Positions 42,601 to 54,600 of a stretch of 64,000 nucleotides of DNA are shown here, piece by piece (position 1 is the first letter of the stretch; each line of letters begins with the position of its first letter). The notes below the pieces were generated by a model. That model did not search any database and was not told where the DNA came from. It saw only the letters and a program-made list of their open reading frames with translations. The position numbers were made by a program, and so were the translations under genes. The stretch covers positions 12,126,971 to 12,190,970 of the forward strand of contig CM046850.1 in NCBI GenBank assembly GCA_025618425.1, written 5' to 3'. This stretch comes from Heliocidaris tuberculata (lineage: Eukaryota > Echinodermata > Echinoidea > Camarodonta > Echinometridae).

Positions 42601-45600
42601 AAAGAAACAGATTATTTCGGTAGATCTGATATCAGAAATAGACTGGAGTACAAAACTCTTATTTGGATGAATTTTTTTAGCCAAAGATTGAATAAATCAA
42701 ACATTGCTTTTTGAGTGATATTTTTGTAGCATCAATAAAATCAACAGCAAAATTATGTATTAATTTTGGGTTTTTGATTTATATCGGCGATTTTTCAACA
42801 AAAATTCATGACAATTTAAATGAGGTGACTGTGTCAACCCTGCTACAATGCACCCAGGTTAAAAGAGACAACTGCTAGCGATAAAACTATAAAATATCAA
42901 ACCTAGAATTGAAACCAGAACCTTGTATTTGAAAGTACCTGGAAGAAGGACAAACCACTGTTCCACAGTGCCCATATATGAAAACAAATTTAAATAATGC
43001 CCTTGTTTACAAATGCCTGACCTATCCAGTATGTACAGGTGTCTACAAAAAATGCAATGAGATTTTGATTGGTAACATTTAAAAAAACAAACAAAAACAA
43101 AAACCTTCCTCAATAAAGTTTCGTAGGTAATGTAGTAGTATCACTTAAATTTTGTGTGAATTTCACAAGGATCTGAGTTAAAAATTCAAAGTTATGATCA
43201 TTTGTGTAAAATGTATCATTTTTTTCCAAATGTTACAAAGAGAGCACATTAAATAGCTTCAGTGCCCAATAAGTGTATATCTGTCTCCTGAACATTTTGT
43301 GGCAAGCTCTCAAATTAATTTAAATTTTTGTTACAAAAGTGTATTAAGAATTCAGATTAAGGCCATTTACACAAACATGAAGATATTTTATTGTCTTTAG
43401 TATCTATTTTATGGAGGCATAGTGACAATATCAGACAAAACCAAAATATTGGGTAAAACCTAATGAACATGTTAAGCAATGTTCATAGATCTTCTGAGAA
43501 TGGATATTACGAAATTATTGTTTAGTGTTTGTTGCTTAAATTGAAATAAGTATTTGAAGAGTTTAACTAGTAATACAGTTGTCATTTTCACTCAAAACAA
43601 AGCTTGGTTGTATCCTACAGTACATTGCTCATGCCATAATGATTGAAGTAAATAATCATTTGCCTCAAATATTTCTTGGAATACTTCTTTATCTTCTCGT
43701 ACTGAAAATATGTTTTGAATGCATATTCATAAGATTTCACAAATGAAATATTCTAAAATGTTTCAGTTGTGATTTTGCCAAGAAATTAGTTCAGGATGAC
43801 TTCAATCAATGGAAAGGTTTGTCATCAGAAGCAGAAGCGACAAATATACAATTATTGTGCACTGATGCTATTCCTTGTAACATATTTAAAATGCTAAGTT
43901 TTACAAAAACTATAGCTTTGTAGTTTTGGCTTAGATCTCTGTGAAATTCACACAAAATTTCGGTGATACCATTGCAATATTACTTTTAAAATTTCATTTA
44001 GGATGGTTAGGTATCTTTAAAGATGTCAATCGAAATCTTGTTCATTTTTTTTTGGAGACACCCTGTATATCAGACCTAGAATTGAATCCTGAACCTTGCA
44101 GTTGAAAGTAAAGAGGACAAACCACTGTTCTGCAGTACCCCTATATGTCACTTGATGCCCTTGTTCACAGATATTGCTCCACCAGAGTTTGATGCTCCAT
44201 GTCCACGGAGTGTGTCCATCACCACCCAGCCATGTACCATTGCAGCGAATGTAACATATGACATCCCCGGAGCTACGGATAACGCAAGCGAAGTTACCGT
44301 TACAGGTCCCAACGAGACCTTTCCCATTCTGCTCTCAAGAGGGCGCCATGAAAGGACGTATACTGCAAGGGACTTTGCAGGAAATGTGGAGACATGTCTT
44401 GTCAATATCAATATTGTTGGTGAGTACTGTTCTTTGAGCTACATTTGAGAGACTGGAAAGACAATATCAAATTGAAGAAATAGTAGAATTTTACATATAC
44501 ATGTACAAAGGCATTACAAAGAGAAAGACACATTTTATGCAGCCCCCTCCCCCTCCTCCATCTTCCCACTGCATTGCAATACTGTGCCACTTTATATTCA
44601 TTACATTTCAAATGAATGATTGAATATCCTCATGAAAAGAGCAATGGCATCAGTATACCATGGGGATTGGTTTGACAGGACCAAATTATGTTATCAGGTT
44701 GAAAGTCAAATCAACATATCTATTACCTTTTTATTCCTCGTATATCTCTTTCTAATTTGAGCGTAATAATACAGTGGCTCCTTTTGGTGACATTTTCTTA
44801 AGTATCTTTTGATCCAGAATGCTAGGAGTTTACACATTATACATGAGCAGAAAAAGCAAAAATCACAGGAAATTTAAAGTCTTTTTCTAATGCAGTATGT
44901 TGTGCCATCCAGGAAGAAGAGCAATTTAATTGGAACTAGTCATTAATGTGTCCAAATTGGCAACACAGTGTAAAATATATCATCGCTATTTTCATGTACA
45001 AAGTCAGTTTAGCGTCAGTAGTGCATCAAAACGTTTTTTCTAATATTATGTCTTTATCTCCTAAATGGCACCGTGAATCACGTTGAAACTTAGTACAGTC
45101 ATAGTCCTTAATAACCATAATCAGCTCTGTGATTATCAATGATGTCACATCAATTTTGCATCAGTAGTGCACAGTGTTGGGTACCTCGAGATCGATCTTG
45201 ATCTCGGGACCAGTCTCGAGATCAGCATCAGTAACCTCGATCTTGTTCTTGATCTCAAAGGTGTTGGTCTTGGTCTTGATCTTGATCTCGGAGCTTCTGT
45301 TCCCGGAGCTTCTGTTCTCGGAATTTTCGCTCGAGATCGCTCAAGATCAACATTGTTATTACGTAAATTATCAGACGAAAAAGCTTTTAAAATCGTTCAC
45401 CAGTCGGCAAAAACATGACTCAGTGTTGGGTACCTCGAGATCGGCATCAGTAACCTTGATCTTGATCTTGATCTCGGACATATCTGATCTTGATCTCAGA
45501 TGTTCTAATCTCGATCTTCAGCTGCGGATTTTGATCTTGATCTGGATCTCGGACTGTCTGATCTTGATCTTGATCTTGATCTCGGACCCTCTGGTCTTGG

Positions 45601-48600
45601 ACCCAACTTTGGTAGTGCGTTAAAATGTTGTTCTGGCATTATGTCTATATCTCCAAAACTGTACCTTCAATCAAGTTGAAACTTTGTTCAGTGATAGTCC
45701 TTAATAGTCATAATCACCTCTACGAATATTAAGGATGTCACGTCAACGTTGCGTCGGTAGTGCGTCAAAATGTTGTTTTGATCTTATGAGTATATATCAA
45801 AAACGATAAAGTCAATCAGGTTGAAAATGTGGTATGAATGACGTTCATTTCTTAATTTCTAATTCATCGTAGCAGCTTAATATACAAATCTTTCGTTTGT
45901 ACTTTTTTCTTATCCTTGTACCTGTTATTATATTATCAGTGTCTTAGATTTTACATTTGAAAGAAATGTTTTATAAACTACCACGTACACCCATTTTTGC
46001 AATGTCGTCCCACGACATTGACTTGTTTTCATTCACGTTCTGCATAAAAACAAAATTCTTATTATTCTTCTTCTTCTTCTTCTTCCACCAAAATCCTATT
46101 CATTTTGCACGTAGTGCTTGTGACCTCTCTTTAGGTCCCTTCCTCTTGTCCATTTCCTTTCAAATTTCATATGCATGTTCCTTGCTATTTCATCTTGATC
46201 ACTAAACTTTTCATTTTTTGAAATCACTCATGCCTGACTGTCAGGCGCCATTTTGTCCATTTTAGGCCATTTTCATGTCATTTTCATGCCTTTTTATCTC
46301 CTTGCCTATCTCCACTATCCTACATCCTACAGACTTCTAATAAATTGCTCTAGATAGTCCAAGAGTTGCTCTTTCCATTACAATGAAAAAGTTTATTAAA
46401 AAAGCCAACGGGTATGGTGCGTATACATGTAGACCCCCAAATTTTAACTCAGGACTCCCAAAATTTTGAAATTTGATAGGGGCCTCATACTCACAGACCC
46501 TAAATATTTCAATCCAAGCCCCCAGTGAAAAAGATTATTGCAGCCTGGAAGAGAGCTTCTGGTATATAAATCCGGAGATATTATTATCATTATTATTATA
46601 AATAACCAGTTTTTTGCCAGCACATACATTATTCTAAGAAAAATCATTTGACAATATTATTCTTCAGCTCCTATGTGTCGAGATGAGCGTGAATGGCGAA
46701 CAGGATCTTTGAGAGTGGAGTCGATGTCCTGCCGTAACCTGTACGGCTCTACGGTACGCTTTACTTGCGGCAATTCGGCGGTGCTTGTTGGAATGCGAGA
46801 ACGCACATGTCAGGAAAGTGGGCAGTGGAGTGGGACATCACCAACATGTGAATGTAAGTAAAGTTTCTCACTAATGATGTTTAAACTGTTTGAGTTGATT
46901 TGATCATTTATTACCATAGTTCATGTCACATAGATACAGCAAATAGATATGAAATATATACAGACATATTTTGGTATAAAAAGGAACTAACAAAAAAGCA
47001 CAGTGCCAATTAATGTCATGGGCCACGGAACCCCCCACTTTTTTAGTAGACATGTTTCATATGACCTCGGAAAAAAAGTTAGAAAATTGTCATTAATGAG
47101 TGAAATCAAATTAGCCCCCCATTTTCAATAATGCACAGCGGCACCTGAATGTTAGTCCATTGGCATAATATATGCTATCTCTTGACATTATGGAAGACAA
47201 TGTATCAGTCAGAAATGGAGTATTTACGTGTAGGTGTTTTTAATAATTTTTGTGATTTGTTTTGCTCTTATAGAATACTTGACCATAGTATTCAACTGCT
47301 TATTGGTTTATTTCTAATTTTCTTTTACAAAAGTTTAGTCTTTTGACCTGTTGATGAATGCATTTTTAATATCCATTTGTGAATTTTGATAATACATTGT
47401 AATTTTTGCAAAAGTATAAGAAAGTGGTACGTGTGAGAAATATGAAATCTGAATTTCTTGATCTCGATCCTCTTAATTACTTAACAGCGGCAAGTTGCCC
47501 TAGATTGTACCTACCACCCAACACAGTGGCCAGCCCTCGTCCATGCTCCACCAGCTTTCTAGTTAGTGGGGCTACCCAGTGTAAGGTCACTTGTGCCCGA
47601 GGGTTTGTAGGGGTGTCAGTGAATATCATGCGCACCCGTTGCTCTTTAAATGGGACATGGACTGCAAACATCAGTGGCATGCAGTGCAGAGGTAAGCCCC
47701 TGATCAACATATCTTGCTTCATATGCTTAATAAAGAAAAGGTTAAGTTCTGGTAAAGTTAAAAAACAATGATTTTTGAGCTTTCTTCTTTTTATGTCATT
47801 GTAGAAGAGTATCATACTTAAAATGTCCTCTGAAAAATGATTGCTCTTCAAAAGCCCTGGCATTAGCAATATGACTAGAAATAGCTTAAAACTTTGGACC
47901 AAATTTTCTTGCCATATGTGTGGAGTCCAACTTATCCATTTTTATGTGCAGTGCTGTTCTCTGTGAATGATTTTCAGTAAAATTGAATCAGTTTATTATC
48001 ATTTTTAAGGGATACTCAATCGCAGATTGTGGACGTTTTTATGCCGCAAGAGGGCACCATGATCGTTTCCTGATCATGCCGTTGCCCCGCGGGGCGAAAA
48101 ATTTGGACAGACTGGTCGCCGCACAACATGCACTCTCTGCCTGAGCTCGAACTCTCGTGCAAGATTCGGTCGGCTTCGTGCAGTCCAAAATGTAATAATG
48201 ATCTAACCTCCCTACTCCTGTCCTTCACTGCAAAAGCAGTGAATTCGGGAACCGAGAAGGAACCGGATTTTGGTCTGCTAGCGAAGGTTCCAACTCGGGT
48301 GGGGGTTAGTCACAAGACCAATAAAATAAACAAATTCCAAATAAAAGATAAGGAAAATTAATAAACAAAAGCGCTGGGACACAATGTACATTAAAGTGTC
48401 ATAAAATATTTTATTTACTTATACATTAACAAATAACAACCAGAATCAATTTACAGATATCATTAATAAAACTCTTAATCGATTTCACTCTATTAAAAGC
48501 CCATGTTTAGAACCTATATCATGTATATAAACAATACTTAAAATAACTTAAACTATCACAGTCATTAAGGGGAATACTATAAGGGATGGGAAGAGGTTAG

Positions 48601-51600
48601 TCAGGGAGGGATCGTTAGTACAGTGGCCACTTACATTCAACGCGGATGTCTAAATATGTGATATCGCGACTTGTACTGGTGCACTGCCATAGCTACTGCG
48701 GACGACGCGGATGATGACGACGACAATGCAGGAATAGAAAGGACGACGACATCGAATACTGGAAGAAATAGCTCAGGAACATGATGAGTAGAAATGACAC
48801 TCGGTACCAGGATACTGGATACATACAGCATGCACACGAGTGACAGGAACATGTTGATCATACACTGGATCACTAAGATTGCAAAGGGTCAGTGGTACCC
48901 AAATGCAGATGTCTTATATTTGTTCTCGTTGACTTGGAGTTTAGATGATGACTTTGTTCAAACTAGGATGGTCAAACTTCAGACGACTTCGATATTGGTT
49001 AGGGTCAGTTAGTGGGGAGGGGTAGTAGGGGATAAGTTGGGGGAGCCAAGTTGGGGGAGCCAAGTTACTAAAACATACATGGGATCTTCTTTTATACCTA
49101 ATTAATCATTCATACTGGTATCATCTCATTGGTCACTACACCTTTTAGGGGTTGGGCTTTAATCAAAGTTATACATCTAATTGGCCAAGAGTTTATTAGT
49201 TGACCACTCCTATGGCAACAGCAGTTTCCTAACAAACATATTTAAACAATGGAACACTAAACTTATTCAATCATCAAAGCAGCTTTTTCAAGGAGGCATG
49301 ATCAAAACACATCAAAGCTGCCATAATATCCCACTTAACATGCTTAACACAATGGAGGACTTCAGAAATGAATAGAGGGGTGGCTATTAAGGTGTAGAAT
49401 ACAGTGACATAAAAGAAGGATTAAGCTAATGAAATGGAATCAAAGAGAATAGGGCTTAAATCTTATGGAATAAACTTGAATACAAACAGCCAGCACATGT
49501 TATAATTCTGTGTGCAATATAAAAAAGATCAAAATAACAGGACAGGATAGAGGCTAAAAGCTTATGAATAATCTAAATAATATTTACAATAGAGGGTGCA
49601 TTTTCATGCATGCTACAATGATAATAATAATAGTAATAGTGGGTTCTTGTATAGCGCACATGTCTGTCAGACTTGACACTCCTGGCACTCCACAATTATT
49701 ACCCTGGCTTTAGCATGGCTGCACTTACGGCGCTCTAGCTTTTCAAGGAATTAATTCCTGCCAGGTACACATTTTCCTCACCTGGGTTGAGTGTGGCAAA
49801 TGTAGATTAATGTCTAACCAAAAGACACTAGTGCTGGGCCAGGGATTTGAATCTCGTACCTTGTGGTTCACAGTCCGGGGACTTATCCACTAGACCTCAA
49901 CACCTCTACAATCCCAGCAGTCCGAGGGACGTGTTCAACGCACAAACTTTGTGTACGAATGAATGGGGCGTACGCAATCCTGACTTTCCCCACGGCCACC
50001 TGGTGGCGTATCCCTTTAATGATTCCAAAATCTCACATTTACAATTATTTTTATGAATGTAGAAAATTAAGAAAATTTATTTTTCAGCCATTTAGACATT
50101 ATCAACAAAGTGTTGCCTTTAAAACAAATCTCTCATTTTATACCCCCACCAAACAAAGTTTGAAGGGGGTATATAGGAATCAGTGTACAGTCGGGCAGGC
50201 GGGCGGTTGGTCGGTCAGTCGGTCGGTCGGTCGGTAGGTCCATTGCAAATCTTGCGCATCGAACTACTTCCTCATTTTTCGAGCAATGCTCATGAAATTC
50301 GCGACACACATTGGTCTTGGGATGAAGATTTGCAAGACATATTTTTTGAATGTGTCGGAAACTGCATTGCCATGGTAATGGCATATAATGGCAATAAATA
50401 AGGTTGAAATCTTGTGCATCGAACTACTTCCTCATTTTTCGAGCAATGCCCATGAAATTTGGCACACACTTTGGTCCTGTGGTAAACATGAACAAAACAT
50501 ATTGTTTCAATGTGTGGCAAACTGCGTTGCCATGTAACGACATATGGCATTAAAACGGGAAAATATTGCAGATCAGACCAATTCCTCATTTTTGGAGCAA
50601 TGCTCGGGAAATTTGGCACACACATTGGGACGGGGGTATTAATCACCTTCAGTGATATTCTAGTTTTCTCTCTCTGTCTCTCTTGGGCTTTCTCTTCCTC
50701 TCCTCCTAGTTGATATGCATGTATCTACATGTTGTTTCTCAAATCTCCTTTTATAGCTTTCACCATCAGCCTCCCCCACCCCCAGTCTTTCACCCCTCTT
50801 TCTTCTCACCATCTGTGCAGTCTATACATTCCAAGTACTCTTCCCCTTCCTGTGCATCTTATGTTGGATTGTATCTGGACAGCCACACATGCCATAGACC
50901 CACTGCAGGTTTCATAGTTGTCATTTTTTCCCCCTTCATAGCAAATTTGCAGGGGCAAAACTGGGATTCTGCAAAAGGGGAGAGGGGTGAAGAGCATGAT
51001 TTTAAAAAAAGGTTATCAGATTTTTTTCAGTGTTTCTCTGCCCTCCTAAAAAATCCATCAGTGAGCTTGCATATTTATCTGTATTTACTACTTTGCCATA
51101 TGCTTTTGCTATTCCTTCAGATGTTGCCCCACCTGTATTTAGCTATTGTCCTCCTGGCATGATTGTTCCACTAACACCTGGCAACAACATGGCAGAGGTT
51201 CACTGGAGACTCCCTGTCTCAACTGATAACGTTCGTAAGTATGACTATTGACATGTTGACTTCGGAACTCTCTCTTTCCCATTAGCATAATGATACAGGG
51301 ATACCCGGTTCCAGTAGGCAATATGGGGCAAGAAAAAGCAGTGTCTTATTAGGGGTGAATGTATCTAGACATCCACATGTGCCATAAACCTACTGCAGGT
51401 TTCATAGCTGTTTCCTTCGGTGTTCAGATGGGGTCGAAGAAGTGTATGCCAGGTCCATCCTGTGCTATGTACATCACTGTATTTTGCAATTTGGCACAGT
51501 ATGAATCATAGCTCCATACTACATGCATGAACAGAAAGAAGTTAACTGTGTATTCACAACTTGTGCTCGGGTGCCTTATCAAATTTAGTTTGTATACATG

Positions 51601-54600
51601 TTAGTAAGTATGCTTTAGGGACTTTATTGCATGTATCTACTGTTTACAAATAGAAAAGTATTTATTTTTGTGCAGCATTTCAAAAATCAGTTCAACATTT
51701 ACCCATATACTTCGGAAACAGGTGGTTCTTGTATATAACCCTTTTGATTGAGAGAATTAATAATAATAATAATAATAACAATAATAATTTTAAAGTGCAG
51801 AAACTATGTATATATATATATTCTACTTCGCTGCTAGAGCTCATGTGCTTGTAACTATGATGAGCAATTAAATGAAAAGATATGCTTTAAGTTTTGATTT
51901 GAAAATATTCACAGTTGGTGATTTCCTGATTTCTAGTGGTAAGTTGTTCCACAGTTTGGGGACTGTGCAGACAAATGCTCGATCTCCTAAGGTTATTTTT
52001 GTTTTATATTATGGGATTTGCAGTAGTAAAGTATCTTGAGAACTGCACAGGTTGTGGGTATGTTTGCGAGCTTTGAGTTGTAACAGTTCTACAATATATT
52101 TAGGGGCTTGACCAATTTAATAGAACTTTATAAACAATAAACAGGATTTTAAAAGATATTCTTTGTCGCACTGGTAGATCAAAACAGGGGTGATCCTTGA
52201 GAATTTGGAGCATTCACAAATCAGTCTTGCACAAAGGTTTTGGACCCGCTGCAATCATCCTATTTGAGAGTCAGGGAGTCCATACAATAACCCATTACAA
52301 TAATCTAACTTGCTAGTGATGCATGCATGAGCAATTGTTTTCATACTATCCTGATTAAAATATTTTCTAATATGTCTGAGATTATATAACATGTTGTATG
52401 ATGATTTACATACATTGGTAATGTGTGCTTCCATATTCAAATGACTGTCAAAATGCACTCCCAGATTTCTAGCATTAACAGATGGTTTTATGACTGAGCT
52501 TCCAACAGATATCCCATTGAAATTAAGTTTGGATACTTTGAATTCAGTAGTCAAAGGGTTAATAAGGCTTAGAAAAAGAATTTTAGGCTATTCTAGATGT
52601 AAATATAATGCTATTTTCAAAACTTATTACCCTACGATTACCTGTGCAATTTGATAATCATTGTTAAATGTTCTTAAATATTTTTCAAGAAATGATTGTG
52701 GGGAAAAAAAATCTGTTAGTCATGTATAGGTTCATTACCAAAGCTTTGACATCTGTCCATGCTTGGATTTTTATAGAAATCTTTTTGAAAAAGGTATGTC
52801 CACAAGTAGTAATGGTTTCACTGCATGAAATGCCATATGTGGGTTCATTGCCTTATCATATACATCATTTCTGTGTATATTACAGATGTTGTAAATACTA
52901 CATCGCCAGATGTGACCCCACCTGTTCAGCTGGCTCCAGGTACAGAGCTCTTCACCTACACTGCTACAGACGCTCAAGGGCTGACAGGGACTTGCAGCTT
53001 TGATGTGACCGTTGTTGGTGAGAGAAACCGATTCTACACTTCTACTTATATTTCGTTACTGCAATATCTTTTTAAACTTTGTTTTAACGGTGACCTACAT
53101 GTATGAACTCATATTTGTATGTTTACATAATATTTCAGAGAAAATGTAGTCCTTTATCGATAGACCGATTAGGCTTCCATTGTTTCTGGGAGCACTGTAA
53201 GAGCATCCAAGAGCATAACAAAAGATGATTCAATGTCTTCTGTAACCAGGCAGGTGCATGGCCGTTCCTAACTCTTTTGTGCAAAGTCGTGTTCCTGAAT
53301 TAAAGCGGGAAATAAATATGTAAACTATTATTTAGATACTTGATGGCCCCCAGTATTGGTGGCTAAACATTTCTGTGTTCAGCTCTCTGAATCGGTGTAT
53401 AAACTCTCACCTACTTCTGACAACACCCTGACCTGTACATGTACTTCCATCTGATCTTGACTTGACCTCACCTCTGTGTGACCTATGTTTTGGAGCAGAT
53501 TCCGAGCCACCCAGAGCCCTGAATTGTATAGGTGAAAACATAGGATGTCATCCGATGCTATATCTAATTTAGCTCTCCCCTTGACCTTCCACCTGGCCTT
53601 GACTTAACTTCAAGTGACTTAATTAACCTCTGTTCATTAACTGATAATGAGCCACCCAAAGCCCTGAATTGTCCAGGTGAAAATTAAGTGACAGTCATCT
53701 GATAAGTGTCTTATCTATGAACTCTCCACCCTGACCCTTACTTCCATCTGAATTTGACTTGACCTCAATAAACCTCAGTTTGACCTCTGTTCTGTAACAG
53801 ATTCCGAGCCATGTATAGAGCCCTGAATTGTCCTGGTGAAATGAAGTGGCAGTCATTTATTCCTTTATCTATATAAACTCTTTCCTTCTAATGTTTATGT
53901 CCATCTGATCTTGATTTGTCCTCACTTTACCTCTGTTTGACCTCTATTCTCTAACAGATAATGAGCCACCTAGAGCCCTAAATTGTCCAGGTGAAAATGA
54001 AGTAACAGTCATCCAAGCAGACACCCTGCCAGTGAGGGTGCATTATACAGAACCAATGTTTACAGACAATGTCGGCATTGCACAGTGAGTTTGACTGCAT
54101 CTTGCCTTACATTGAACAGAAAAATATTCAGTTTTAAGTATTAAAATGGTTTATGAGAAGCGTTCTATACAAAAAGCCTACTTTCTACATGCTTCTTTGT
54201 TCAGTTATTAATGAAAATGTATGCTCATAAATATTTTTTTGTATGAATTATAATAATTGATCTAAATAGCAATTTGCAAACAAAATTTGTGGTGCTGTCT
54301 TTTTCTTGATGTAACTTTGAGCCGTGTGTAATATACATGTAAATGTATGTTGCTTTGTGGCCAAAATCTTGCAGGAGGGGATTAAAACTACTTCTTGGGG
54401 TAAAATTTATCCTGAATGACTTTAACTAACGGTAGTTTACATTATAACTTTAACACTAGCAGTTGACTATTTCTTTGTTGTTGTTGTTGTAGTAAACGAA
54501 GTGTGCAGTGGTACACACGCTACAGGTGGGAAAACAGTCTTGCTTTTGAATATGGCTACACAGAGCTAAATTTCCAAGCCGCAGACAGTGCAACCAATAC

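Noticed and set aside
45174..45623. 149-codon Leu/Ile/Asp-rich frame
   Set aside because: Translation of GATCTTGATCTC repeats inside a MITE.
47477..47902. 141-codon minus-strand frame
   Set aside because: Antisense shadow of CCP exon 21 and its intron.
48003..49360. Solo LTR
   Set aside because: Composition differs from neighbours and AATAAA motifs exist, but no TG/CA ends with target duplication could be recognised.
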